NCBI RefSeq assembly: GCF_011047135.1
Contig: NZ_CP049255.1
Span: forward strand, 2,604,001-2,668,000
Length of the DNA stretch: 64,000 nucleotides
Reading direction: 5' to 3'
From: Microbacterium endophyticum
Lineage (GTDB): Bacteria > Actinomycetota > Actinomycetes > Actinomycetales > Microbacteriaceae
Shown here in pieces: positions 8,880 through 17,627 of the stretch. The notes beneath the pieces were generated by a model that did not search any database, had not been told where the DNA came from, and saw only the letters and a list, made by a program, of their open reading frames with translations. The first letter of the stretch is position 1. Each line of letters opens with the position of its first letter. Both the position numbers and the translations under genes were made by a program.

Positions 8880-10262
8880 TCAGACGGGTTGAGGTCCCGT
8901 CGGGTTCTCATCTCCCTTGTCATCGTCGATCTCACTGGCAAGCAGCTCTGCGAGTGCATCATCCATCGCGTCACGCTCAGGTTCTTCGCCGCGAGCACGC
9001 GCCTCGAGTCGCGCGATCAAAGCTGCTGGGTCATCGATGTCTTCCGACGAGGGCATGAGATCGGGGTAGTCCCACAGCGCGTCGCGCGCTCCGACACCGA
9101 CCGCTGCGGTCACAGCACGCCACATGGCTGCGGCTTCACGCATACGTCTGGGACGAAGCTCGAGGCCGACGAGGGAGCCGAGCGCCTTCTCCGCCGGCCC
9201 ACCCGCTGCGCGGCGGCGGCGCACCGTCTCGGCGATCCGATCAGCACTCGGCAGTCGTGATGTCGCGTCTTCGGTGACGATGTCGACCCAGCCCTCGACG
9301 AGAGCGAGGAGGTTCTCGAGGCGCCCGAGTGCGGCTACCTGCACTGGAGAGTGGGCTGGGAGCAGCGCTCCACTTTCGAGCGCTCTTCTCAGCTCTTCCG
9401 GCTCCGAAGGATCGAAGCGTCCTGCGAGATCTTCAAGCGCGTCTGTGTCGACATGAATGCCCTGAGCAAATTCGGTGACCTGGGTGATTACATCTAGACG
9501 CAGCCACTTCGCGTGCCGGAAAAGTCGCGCGTGCGCCAGCTCCCGCGTCGCGATATACAACGCGAGCTGATCTTCGGGGATCTCGAGGTCGCGGCCGAAA
9601 TCGGCAAAGTTCTGCGGCAAAATAGCTGCCTCACCAGCAGGCATCACGGGGATTCCTACGTCGCCACCGCTCACAACTTCGGTTGAAAGCTTGCCGACAA
9701 CCTGCCCGAGCTGCGCCGCGAAGAGCGAACCGCCCACTGACCGCATGAGCCGCCCGGCGCCCTCGACGAGCCCCTGCATCTCTTCCGGCACCTGCTGGTC
9801 TAGTGCCGATGTGAGCGCGTCCGCAATGCTTGAGGCAACGGGTGCGGCGAGCTCTTGCCAGACCTCTAGCGTTTTTTCGACCCAAGCTCCGCGCGTCATT
9901 GCCTGCGGGGGAGCCGCCAGTTCCGAGACTGTCGTGGCCTCGCCCAACCACAGCGTTGCGAGTGTGAAAGCTTGATCGAGGTCTCGGCGGTTGCCGCCGG
10001 TGATTCCGAGGTCGCTCTGATTGGCGATGTGAAGTGCGGCGCGTTTGGCATTGTCCCAGGAGATCTGCGGATCGTTTTCACCGCCTGCCTGCGCGAAGGC
10101 CCCCTGCAGCTGCTGCATCATCTGTTGCATCATTGCCGGGTCGACGTTCATGCCCGAGAGCTTGGAAAGCTGCTCGGGATCTATAGTGCCGTCACCGCCA
10201 AACAGCTGGCGCAGTAATTCTTGGAACTCATCTTCGGGGCGCTGCCCCTCGTCGTCTGCCAT
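8880..10262 (-). CDS. DUF2342-type zincin family protein (putative zinc metalloprotease)
   Basis: This 460-aa protein belongs to the actinobacterial zincin-like family sometimes annotated as 'coenzyme F420 biosynthesis-associated' or 'hydrolase'. The motif 'ATRELAHARLFRHAKWL' (residues 238-254) contains the E-x-x-H of the zincin helix; the first His of a classic HExxH is Arg here (RELAH, 240-244), as I recall for the family. An N-terminal Gln/Met-rich amphipathic stretch (38-58) precedes the domain, and the C-terminus is acidic. There is no signal peptide, so it acts in the cytoplasm. It starts at ATG 10262 after an AAAGG site and is divergent from the PDZ-Lon gene across 129 bp. Catalytic activity has not been generally shown for this family. 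Confidence 0.8.
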   Translation of the reverse strand: MADDEGQRPEDEFQELLRQLFGGDGTIDPEQLSKLSGMNVDPAMMQQMMQQLQGAFAQAGGENDPQISWDNAKRAALHIANQSDLGITGGNRRDLDQAFTLATLWLGEATTVSELAAPPQAMTRGAWVEKTLEVWQELAAPVASSIADALTSALDQQVPEEMQGLVEGAGRLMRSVGGSLFAAQLGQVVGKLSTEVVSGGDVGIPVMPAGEAAILPQNFADFGRDLEIPEDQLALYIATRELAHARLFRHAKWLRLDVITQVTEFAQGIHVDTDALEDLAGRFDPSEPEELRRALESGALLPAHSPVQVAALGRLENLLALVEGWVDIVTEDATSRLPSADRIAETVRRRRAAGGPAEKALGSLVGLELRPRRMREAAAMWRAVTAAVGVGARDALWDYPDLMPSSEDIDDPAALIARLEARARGEEPERDAMDDALAELLASEIDDDKGDENPTGPQPV

Positions 10263-10391
10263 GTCAGCCGCCTTTCAGCCCGATCGAAGCCTGTCCATCT
10301 ACGCTAGTCGCACGGATCATCGCACTGCCCGACTCAGTATCTCGACGTCGTACGCCGGTCGCGAACGATAACAAATCGAGAGAAGGAACCT

Positions 10392-11516
10392 GTGTCGCTG
10401 TTTGACGAGGACGTGACGATAGTGCCGCCAGCCCGGCGCCGCCCGTCTAAACGCACGGTCGCTGGTATTTGGTCACTTGTCGTTGCACTGGCATTGCTTC
10501 TGGTGCTGTCATTCCTGCCAACATCGTTCGTCGTACAGCAGCCCGGTCCGGTATACAACACGCTCGGAAGCGTGACGGATGCCGAAGGTGACGATGTGCA
10601 GCTGATTACTGTCGACGGAGCTGAGACCTACCCGACGTCCGGCACTTTGGATCTGTTGACGGTGCAAGTGCTCGGCAATCGGGACCGCACGCCCTCATGG
10701 TTCGAGCTCGCAATGGCGTGGTTCGACCAGTCGAAGGCGGTCGTCCCGATCGATTCGGTTTTTCCCGAAGGGCAAACAACCGAAGAGCGCGACGCTGCGA
10801 GCACCGCGATGATGGTCGATTCGCAATCCGAGGCGAAGGCGGCAGCACTGACTGAACTCGGCTACGACGTGACATCTGTCGTCACGGTGTATGCCGTCCA
10901 AGAGGGGTCCGCGGCTGAGGGCGTGCTCAGCGAGGGAGATGTCATCGTCTCTGCAGACGGGGAGTCAGTCGCCGATGCCGACGCTCTGCGTGCGGTGATC
11001 GCTGCCGGAGAAGGTGCCCCTCTCGACCTCGTTGTTGAGCGTGACGGCGCCGAACAGCAGATGACAGTCACCCCGGAGGAGACGACCAGTGACGGTGAGA
11101 AAAGCTGGATTCTCGGTGTTTCCCTCCTCCATGACTACGACTTTCCGATCGATGTATCGATCGAACTGAACAATGTTGGTGGTCCGAGTGCCGGCATGAT
11201 GTTCGCGCTCGGGATTATCGACACACTGACACCGGATGACCTCAATGGGGGCAAAGACGTGGCCGGCACCGGGACGATTAGCGCCGACGGCACCGTGGGC
11301 GCCATCGGAGGTATCCGTCAAAAGCTGTGGGGAGCGCTGGATGCGGGCGCGGAATACTTCCTCGCACCGGAGACCAACTGTGATGAAGTCGTCGGTCATG
11401 TGCCCGACGGTTTGCAAGTATTCGCGGTTGGTACTCTCGATGACGCACTCGACGTCATGACCGCGTTGAGCGACGGGGGAGACCTCGACGCGCTGCCCAC
11501 GTGCTCCACCGGATGA
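10392..11516 (+). CDS. Membrane-anchored PDZ-Lon (S16) serine protease
   Basis: The 374-aa protein has one N-terminal membrane segment (about 23-43), a PDZ domain (about 160-230, 'EGSAAEGVLSEGDVI') and a C-terminal Lon-type proteolytic domain with catalytic Ser266 in GGPSAGMMFALG and Lys311 in GGIRQKLWGA. It lacks the AAA+ module of true Lon. It should face the outside of the membrane and cleave membrane or secreted proteins. A GTG start at 10392 follows an AGAAGGA ribosome site. The order DUF2342 zincin - PDZ-Lon - UPF0182 is conserved in actinobacteria, suggesting a shared envelope quality-control role (inference). Confidence 0.9.
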   Translation: MSLFDEDVTIVPPARRRPSKRTVAGIWSLVVALALLLVLSFLPTSFVVQQPGPVYNTLGSVTDAEGDDVQLITVDGAETYPTSGTLDLLTVQVLGNRDRTPSWFELAMAWFDQSKAVVPIDSVFPEGQTTEERDAASTAMMVDSQSEAKAAALTELGYDVTSVVTVYAVQEGSAAEGVLSEGDVIVSADGESVADADALRAVIAAGEGAPLDLVVERDGAEQQMTVTPEETTSDGEKSWILGVSLLHDYDFPIDVSIELNNVGGPSAGMMFALGIIDTLTPDDLNGGKDVAGTGTISADGTVGAIGGIRQKLWGALDAGAEYFLAPETNCDEVVGHVPDGLQVFAVGTLDDALDVMTALSDGGDLDALPTCSTG

Positions 11517-11570
11517 TCGGTTATTCGCGAACCTGAGCGAATCCTCGGCGTTCCCCCAGAGCTACGCACG

Positions 11571-11576
11571 TAGGAT
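11571..11576 (+). promoter_or_regulatory. Candidate -10 (TAGGAT) for leaderless UPF0182 mRNA
   Basis: TAGGAT ends 6 nt before the GTG start at 11583 and no ribosome binding site is present, the pattern expected for a leaderless actinobacterial transcript. No convincing -35 was found. Confidence 0.45.
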
Positions 11577-11582
11577 GGTTGC

Positions 11583-14513
11583 GTGACCTCGACCTCAGCG
11601 CCGACACCGGCCACGCCCTCACGTTCCCGTCGTATTATTGCGATCTCCTTCGTGGTTATCGCGGCAATCGTGGTGGCGTTCTTCATATTTGCCAGCCTCT
11701 ACACCGATTGGCTGTGGTTCGCCCAGCTCGGATTCGAATCGGTCCTGCTCACGCAGTGGGTCGCGCGGGTCGTGATGTTCGTCATCGGATTCGTTGCAAT
11801 GGCAGTTCCGGTCTGGCTTTCAATCACCTTGGCGTATCGATTGCGGCCGGTGTACGTGCGGTTGAGCTCCCAACTCGACCGCTACCAAGAGGTTGTTGAG
11901 CCGCTTCGACGGCTCGCAACGTGGGGCATCCCCGTCTTCTTCGGTTTCTTTGCTGGTTTTGCCGCATCTGCCGGATGGGAGACGACCGCGCTCTGGATCA
12001 ATGGTGTCCAGACGTCCGTGACGGACCCGCAGTTCAATCTCGACACCGGGTTCTACCTCTTCGCCCTGCCGTTCTATTCGAGCGTTCTCGGGTTTGCGTC
12101 GGCAACGATTCTGATCAGTCTTCTGGTGACGGCAGCGGTCACTTACCTTTATGGATCTGTCCGCGTGGGTCAGCGCGAACTCCGGATCTCGAAAGCCGCC
12201 CGCATCCAGGTCGCGATTCTGGCGGGCATTTATCTTCTTCTGCAGGCAGCGAGCCTTTTCCTTGATCGATACAAGACGCTGACCGAGGCAGGCAGCCGCA
12301 TTACGGGCCCCGGCTACACCGGCGTCAACGCTGTGATTCCCGGACTCGCGATTCTTTCCGTTGTTGCCGCGATTGTTGCGATTCTCTTCTTCGTGACCGC
12401 GGCGATCGGTCGCTGGCGGTACCCACTCATCGCCACCGCGCTGCTGATCGTTTCATCACTCGTTGTGGGCGTCGGTTACCCATGGGTATTGAACACGGTG
12501 CAGGTTCAGCCGAACCAGCTCGCCCTCGAGCGCGATTACTATCAGCGAAACATCGACTCGACGAAAGAAGCCTTCGGGATCGATGGCCTTGAGAAGACCA
12601 ACTACGACGCCGTCACGGATGCCGAAGCTGGTCAGTTGCGCGCAGACGCTGAGACAACGGCGTCCATTCGTATCATGGACCCGGCGATCATCAATCCGAC
12701 TGTGAGCCAGCTGCAGCAGTACCGCGCGTACTATCAGTTCTCTTCACCCCTCGATGTCGACCGCTACGAGATCGACGGCGAGTCGCAGGACACGATCGTT
12801 TCGGTCCGCGACCTCAACATGAACGCGCTCGACTCGGCCGCGTCCTGGCAGAACACGACTCTCGTTTACACACACGGCTACGGCATGGTGGTAGCCAAGG
12901 GCAACGAGCGCACAACCGACGGGGACCCCGTTTTCATCGAAAGCGGTATTCCCGCATCCGGGTTCTTGTCGTCTGATGATTTCGAACCTCGCGTGTATTT
13001 CGGTGAGTCATCACCGACCTACTCGATTGTGGGCGGATCGGACTCGACCGAGCCGATCGAGCTCGATTACCCCTCGGGCGCGGATGGCTCCAGCGAAACC
13101 AAGACGACCTTCACGGGTGACGGCGGCCCGAGCGTTGGAAACGTCTTCAACCGTTTGCTCTACGCTCTCAAGTTCCAGTCCGAGCAGATCCTCTTCTCCG
13201 ACTATGTGAACGAAGACTCGCAGATTCTTTACGACCGCGACCCTATCGATCGTGTTCAAAAAGTCGCGCCCTATCTGACACTTGACTCCGACCCGTATCC
13301 GAGCGTCGTGGATGGTCGGATAGTTTGGATCGTCGACGGCTATACGACAAGCGACGCATATCCCTACTCGACGGCACAGAGCCTCTCTCAGGCAATTGCT
13401 GACACGAACAACACTGCGCCGACATACCAACTCGACGACATCAACTACATCCGCAACTCGGTGAAGGCGACTGTCGACGCCTACGACGGCAGCGTGACGT
13501 TGTATGCGTGGGACGAGGAGGATCCGGTACTTGAGACGTGGCAGAAGGTTTATCCGTCGACGGTGAAGCCGATCAGCGAGATGAGCGGTGAGCTCATGAG
13601 TCACGTGCGATACCCCACAGACCTGTTCAAGGTGCAGCGCGCCATGCTCGGTCAGTACCACGTTGATGATGCCCAATCGTTCTACCAGAGCGACAACCGT
13701 TGGGTGACGCCGAACGATCCCCAGAGCGACCAGCTTCTTCAGCCGCCGTATTACTTGACGATGCGGATGCCGGGACAAGAATCTCCGACGTACTCGATGT
13801 TCACGAGCTTCATTCCAGAAGCCAGCGGGACCAACTCCCGCAACGTGCTGATGGGCTACCTCGCCGTGGACTCTGACGCAGGCAGCGAGGACGGGGTTGT
13901 CGGTGAGGACTACGGCAAGCTTCGAATGCTGGAAATCGACGCCGATACGACTGTTCCAGGACCCGGCCAGGTTCAGAACACGTTCAACTCGGATACTGCG
14001 ATTTCATCGCAGATCAACATCCTGAAGCAGGGTCAGTCGGACGTTATCAACGGCAACCTGCTCACGCTCCCTGTCGGCGGTGGTTTCCTCTATGTGCAAC
14101 CGGTGTTCGTGCAGGCATCCAGTGGAACTCAGCTGCCGCAGCTTCAGAAAGTGCTCGTTGCCTTCGGTAACGAGGTTGCATTCGAGGACACCCTCAACGA
14201 TGCGCTTGATGCGTTGTTCGGCGGCGACTCTGGAGCCAATGCTGGTGACGAGGAAGTTGCGCCTGATGACGGCACGACGGACGGCTCGGGCGGCGGCACC
14301 GACACGACAGACGGCACCGACTCAACCGGCGGCGGCACCGATGAGATCGTGGTTCCCGCAACCGAGTACGAGGCAGCTCTCGAAGAGGCACGTCAAGCGA
14401 TGGTCGACCGTAACACCGCACTGCAGTCTTCCGACTGGACCGCGTACGGTGAAGCCGATGCCCGTCTGACGGATGCGATCAACACACTGCTCGAGCTCGA
14501 CGGTTCTCAGTAG
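11583..14513 (+). CDS. UPF0182 family integral membrane protein
   Basis: The 976-aa protein matches the actinobacterial UPF0182 family (mycobacterial size about 990 aa). About seven hydrophobic segments occupy the first 300 residues, beginning with 'IIAISFVVIAAIVVAFFIF' and 'TDWLWFAQLGFESVLLTQW'. A long extracytoplasmic domain follows with family-typical stretches (QPNQLALERDYYQRNI; DPAIINPTVSQLQQYR; YPTDLFKVQR; MRMPGQESPTYSMFTSFIP). An acidic Gly/Asp/Thr linker (about 878-922) separates a short helical tail. The function is unknown. The GTG start has no ribosome site but a TAGGAT hexamer just upstream. It ends 20 bp from the convergent carotenoid operon. Confidence 0.9.
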   Translation: MTSTSAPTPATPSRSRRIIAISFVVIAAIVVAFFIFASLYTDWLWFAQLGFESVLLTQWVARVVMFVIGFVAMAVPVWLSITLAYRLRPVYVRLSSQLDRYQEVVEPLRRLATWGIPVFFGFFAGFAASAGWETTALWINGVQTSVTDPQFNLDTGFYLFALPFYSSVLGFASATILISLLVTAAVTYLYGSVRVGQRELRISKAARIQVAILAGIYLLLQAASLFLDRYKTLTEAGSRITGPGYTGVNAVIPGLAILSVVAAIVAILFFVTAAIGRWRYPLIATALLIVSSLVVGVGYPWVLNTVQVQPNQLALERDYYQRNIDSTKEAFGIDGLEKTNYDAVTDAEAGQLRADAETTASIRIMDPAIINPTVSQLQQYRAYYQFSSPLDVDRYEIDGESQDTIVSVRDLNMNALDSAASWQNTTLVYTHGYGMVVAKGNERTTDGDPVFIESGIPASGFLSSDDFEPRVYFGESSPTYSIVGGSDSTEPIELDYPSGADGSSETKTTFTGDGGPSVGNVFNRLLYALKFQSEQILFSDYVNEDSQILYDRDPIDRVQKVAPYLTLDSDPYPSVVDGRIVWIVDGYTTSDAYPYSTAQSLSQAIADTNNTAPTYQLDDINYIRNSVKATVDAYDGSVTLYAWDEEDPVLETWQKVYPSTVKPISEMSGELMSHVRYPTDLFKVQRAMLGQYHVDDAQSFYQSDNRWVTPNDPQSDQLLQPPYYLTMRMPGQESPTYSMFTSFIPEASGTNSRNVLMGYLAVDSDAGSEDGVVGEDYGKLRMLEIDADTTVPGPGQVQNTFNSDTAISSQINILKQGQSDVINGNLLTLPVGGGFLYVQPVFVQASSGTQLPQLQKVLVAFGNEVAFEDTLNDALDALFGGDSGANAGDEEVAPDDGTTDGSGGGTDTTDGTDSTGGGTDEIVVPATEYEAALEEARQAMVDRNTALQSSDWTAYGEADARLTDAINTLLELDGSQ

Positions 14514-14520
14514 CTGACGC

Positions 14521-14555
14521 GGTACGTCGTGGTCACGCGGTGATCACGACGTACC
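14521..14555. terminator. 16-bp-stem hairpin between convergent UPF0182 and crtEb
   Basis: A nearly perfect inverted repeat (16 bp per arm, one G-U pair, 3-nt loop GCG) spans the end of crtEb, covering its stop codon and last six codons, and begins 8 bp after the UPF0182 stop. It has no T-tract on either side, so it may act as a bidirectional barrier or RNA 3' stabiliser rather than a classical intrinsic terminator. Confidence 0.6.
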
Positions 14556-15420
14556 AAATCAGCAGCATCGTCACACCGAAGCCCGCGATCTGGTTGAGCC
14601 AAAGAAAGCGGCGCCATCCAGCTGTCGCTTCGTGCGCATCGGCATCTGTGATCGAGCGGTACGGCCACACCGCAATGAGGTACGGCGCGACCAGGATTGC
14701 TGCTAGCTGACCGGGCCATGCCGCGAAGAGGATCACGACTCCCGACGCCGCATAGCAGGCGAGAGCGAAGCGGGCAGTCCACCGTGCTCCGCGCGCTGTA
14801 GCGATCGATGAAATACCAGCCTCGCGATCGGCCACGACATCCTGCACGGCACCGAATGCGTGCGATGCAACACCCCAGAGCGCGAAGGCGACGATGATCG
14901 CGACGAGAGCTGGAGTCCAGACTGCATTTGCGAGCACGAGGGCGTACACCGCCGGTGAGAAGAAGTGGATGCTGCTTGTCATCGAGTCAGCGAAGGGAAC
15001 CTCTTTCAGGCGGAGCGGCGGTGCCGAGTAAAACACGACGAAAAAGAGGCTCAGCGCCAATACCAGCCATGAAAGAGGACTCCCCGCGATGACGAGATAC
15101 ACGACGAACGGCAGGCACGAGAGGCCGGCCGCCCAGAGCGTGATCTTGTGCATGCCGCGGTCAAGTATTGCGCCGTGTGCCCCGCCTTTGCGAGGGTTTC
15201 GCGTGTCCGACTCGTAGTCGAATACGTCGTTTATCCCGTACATTGCCAGGTTGTAGGGCACGAGGAAGAAGAGCGTGCCGACGATGAGCGTCACGTCGAC
15301 TTCACGCGCGGCGAGCAGCCATGCTGCAGCGAATGGGTAGGCCGTATTCACCCAACTCACGGGTCGAGACGATACGAAGAGTGTTGCGAGAACGCCTCTC
15401 TGGCGTGCGGGCGTGGTCAC
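14533..15420 (-). CDS. crtEb: Lycopene elongase / UbiA-family prenyltransferase (C50 carotenoid)
   Basis: CrtEb adds C5 units to both ends of lycopene to make flavuxanthin-type C50 carotenoids in the membrane. The protein (about 295 aa) has about eight hydrophobic segments and both UbiA aspartate motifs, NDVFDYESD and DVVADREAG. I place the start at the GTG at 15420, which overlaps the crtYf stop as GTGA; the longer reading to 15477 only re-reads the end of crtYf. It is the last gene of the seven-gene crt operon, in the same relative position as in Corynebacterium. Another UbiA substrate is possible, but the context makes lycopene by far the most likely. Confidence 0.9.
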   Translation of the reverse strand: MTTPARQRGVLATLFVSSRPVSWVNTAYPFAAAWLLAAREVDVTLIVGTLFFLVPYNLAMYGINDVFDYESDTRNPRKGGAHGAILDRGMHKITLWAAGLSCLPFVVYLVIAGSPLSWLVLALSLFFVVFYSAPPLRLKEVPFADSMTSSIHFFSPAVYALVLANAVWTPALVAIIVAFALWGVASHAFGAVQDVVADREAGISSIATARGARWTARFALACYAASGVVILFAAWPGQLAAILVAPYLIAVWPYRSITDADAHEATAGWRRFLWLNQIAGFGVTMLLIWYVVITA

Positions 15421-15722
15421 GTGGTCTTCTTTCTGCTCAGCAAAACGAAGAGCGCTGGCACGCCATAAGCGGCACACAGCGTGTAGGCGAAATCCTCAAT
15501 CGGAGCGAGGCCTATCGCGATCCCGCTGACGTTCTCTTCGGGGTACTTGACCAGTCCAGCTCCAATCATGACGTTGTCAAAGACAGCGGTGAGCGCGAGC
15601 AAGATCACCGCTGCGATCGTCGAGGCGATCATCCGCTTGCCAAAATGCGGCCGGAGCGCACTCAGAAGCGTGAGTATCGCCGCTGCCGCAAGAAAAGGAA
15701 GGATGAGAACCTGGTACGTCAC
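15417..15722 (-). CDS. crtYf: Heterodimeric C50 carotenoid cyclase subunit CrtYf-like
   Basis: A 101-aa, three-membrane-segment protein with the cyclase motif 'LAPIEDFAYTL'. CrtYe and CrtYf type subunits together close the end rings of C50 carotenoids. Its ATG overlaps the crtYe stop by 4 bp, and its stop overlaps the crtEb GTG. Ring type (epsilon in decaprenoxanthin, gamma in sarcinaxanthin, beta in C.p.450) cannot be read from this sequence; relatives of this organism usually make decaprenoxanthin-like yellow pigment, so I use the Corynebacterium name only by analogy. Confidence 0.85.
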   Translation of the reverse strand: MTYQVLILPFLAAAAILTLLSALRPHFGKRMIASTIAAVILLALTAVFDNVMIGAGLVKYPEENVSGIAIGLAPIEDFAYTLCAAYGVPALFVLLSRKKTT

Positions 15723-16054
15723 GACTGCTCCTTCGCCTCGGAGCGTCGGTTGAGTGCTCGCATGATCGCGCTCCAGATCACGAGCGATAAATAACAGAGG
15801 AAGGCGAGAAAGATTGGCTCTTCGAGTGGAAGGTCGGGAGCGAGATCGATGCCGATGAAAAGCTGGCTGTCGCCTTTCAAGAAGATCTCGTTGAGGATTC
15901 CCGCAGCATCCCAGAGGAGGAAAAATCCCACGGCGATGAGCGTCGTCGCGACTGTCCGGATGGGGGCGCTCGCAAAAACGAGTCGAAATCGGGCATCGAG
16001 CACGGCGACGCCTGCGAAGCTGACGAGCAGTGCGCCGAGGTAGATGCCCGGCAC
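15719..16054 (-). CDS. crtYe: Heterodimeric C50 carotenoid cyclase subunit CrtYe-like
   Basis: A 111-aa membrane protein with three hydrophobic segments and the cyclase hallmark 'DLPLEEPIFLAFLCY'. It is the partner of the CrtYf-like protein. The start is a GTG at 16054, one base after the crtI stop (16056-16058), so translation is very probably coupled. The gene overlaps crtYf by 4 bp. Confidence 0.85.
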   Translation of the reverse strand: MPGIYLGALLVSFAGVAVLDARFRLVFASAPIRTVATTLIAVGFFLLWDAAGILNEIFLKGDSQLFIGIDLAPDLPLEEPIFLAFLCYLSLVIWSAIMRALNRRSEAKEQS

Positions 16055-16055
16055 G

Positions 16056-17627
16056 TCAGACCTCCGAGCCCGCAGGTTCAGGTAGGGGACCGGCTGTTCG
16101 ATCCCCGCGAAGACGCTTGATCACGAGCTCGGCCGAGATCAAACACATCGGAAGGCCGATGCCGGGGAGCGCAGAGGTGCCCGCGTAGTAAAGGCCATCT
16201 ACTTTCTTCGACACATTCCCCGGCCGGAAAAAAGCGCTCTGGCCGAGAGTGTGAGCGAGCCCGAGCGAGTTTCCCCGCCACGAATTCAAGTCATCCAAAA
16301 AGTCAGCTGGACCGATGGTGCGACGCACGACAACACGCTCGGCGAGATCTGTGACGCCGCACCAACTCGAAATCTGAGCGATAACGGCGTCAGCGGCGTG
16401 CTCGATAGTTTCGTCACCGCTGCCTTCGGTTCCGCCATGTCCGAGTGTGGGGTCGGCGGGAATTGGGACCAAGACGAAGAGGTTCTCGTGATCAGCCGGT
16501 GCGACGGTGTCGTCGGTTGCGCTAGGGCGACAGATATAGATGGATGCCGGATCCGGAATATGCGTATCGGTTCCGAAAATCGCCTCGAAATTTGAACGCC
16601 AGTCGTCAGCGAATAACAGCGTGTGATGTGGCAACTCAGGCAGCGATCCGCGTACGCCGAGCAGGATGAGGAGGGCGCCAGGACTGGGAACGCGTTTATC
16701 CCACCACTTCTGCGGATAGCTTTGTTCGCTCGGCTCGAGAAGGGCAGTCTCGGTGTGGTGCAGATCGGCCGTTGACACGACGAGGTCCGCGGAAATTTCT
16801 TCGCCCGTCTCGAGCGTCACACCCAGAGCGCGCCCATTCCGGGTTCGAATCCGCTTGACTGGTGCGTTCGTGCGCAGATGAACGCCTTGCGCGCGTGCAA
16901 GGTTCGCGATGGCTTCGATGACCGTCACGAAGCCGCCCCGTGGGTACCGCACGCCGTCATCAAGATCCAAGTGGCTCATCAGATGGTAAAGGCTCGGCAC
17001 ACCGTAGGGTGAGCCGCCGAGGAAGACTGCGGGGTACGCCAAGATCTTTTGGAGCTGAGGATCGGTGAACTTTTTATCGATGTGTGCTGCCAGATTCCGT
17101 GTCAGCAGCGGAACGAGCTGAGGGAGTCTGCGCAGCAGCGTTGGGTCGATGAGCCCCGCCTTCGTCTCATAGGTATCGTAGAGAAACCTCGATATGGCAA
17201 GGTCATACGCATCGCCCGCGGAGTCGAGATACTCGTCGATGCGGACGCCCGCGCCGGGCTCGATCTGTTCAAAAAGGTCGATTGCCTCAGCTCGTCCCGA
17301 GACCACATCGACTGAGCGTGTGGAGCCGGATTCTGAAGGTTCGGAGTAGACCCGGTATGCGGGCACAAGCGGGGCGAGGTCGAGCTGTTCTTCTGCGGAG
17401 GTGCCGAGGAGTCGGAAGAAGTGCTCGAAAACTTCAGGCATGAGATACCAGCTCGGGCCGGTGTCGAAACGGAAGCCGTCGTGCTCCCATGTTCCCGCAC
17501 GACCACCAAGGTCGTCATGTGCTTCGCACAGGGTGACGCTGTATCCCTCACGGCCGAGAAGTGCGGACGTGGCAAGTCCTGCGATTCCGCCCCCGATGAC
17601 AATTGCACTCTTCCCATGACCGCTCAT
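16056..17627 (-). CDS. crtI: Phytoene desaturase (lycopene-forming)
   Basis: CrtI introduces four double bonds into phytoene to give lycopene, using FAD. The protein has the N-terminal dinucleotide motif 'VIGGGIAGLATSALLGREG', the 'LGGRAGTWEHDGFRFDTGPS' CrtI block and the C-terminal bacterial phytoene dehydrogenase signature region 'GLYYAGTSALPGIGLPMCLISAELV'. I choose the ATG at 17627, which overlaps the crtB stop (ATGA) and gives 523 aa; the reading frame extends 11 codons upstream inside crtB. It is the fourth gene of the operon. Confidence 0.93.
   Translation of the reverse strand: MSGHGKSAIVIGGGIAGLATSALLGREGYSVTLCEAHDDLGGRAGTWEHDGFRFDTGPSWYLMPEVFEHFFRLLGTSAEEQLDLAPLVPAYRVYSEPSESGSTRSVDVVSGRAEAIDLFEQIEPGAGVRIDEYLDSAGDAYDLAISRFLYDTYETKAGLIDPTLLRRLPQLVPLLTRNLAAHIDKKFTDPQLQKILAYPAVFLGGSPYGVPSLYHLMSHLDLDDGVRYPRGGFVTVIEAIANLARAQGVHLRTNAPVKRIRTRNGRALGVTLETGEEISADLVVSTADLHHTETALLEPSEQSYPQKWWDKRVPSPGALLILLGVRGSLPELPHHTLLFADDWRSNFEAIFGTDTHIPDPASIYICRPSATDDTVAPADHENLFVLVPIPADPTLGHGGTEGSGDETIEHAADAVIAQISSWCGVTDLAERVVVRRTIGPADFLDDLNSWRGNSLGLAHTLGQSAFFRPGNVSKKVDGLYYAGTSALPGIGLPMCLISAELVIKRLRGDRTAGPLPEPAGSEV

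Noticed and set aside
8791..8880. Replication origin at the DnaA box
   Set aside because: There is only one box, no AT-rich unwinding element, and no dnaA, dnaN or gyr genes nearby.
13011..13778. 255-aa minus-strand frame inside the UPF0182 gene
   Set aside because: Long only because of high GC; it has no motif and lies opposite conserved UPF0182 sequence.
16251..17315. Plus-strand frames opposite crtI
   Set aside because: crtI has clear FAD and desaturase motifs in its own frame across this stretch; the opposite frames have none.
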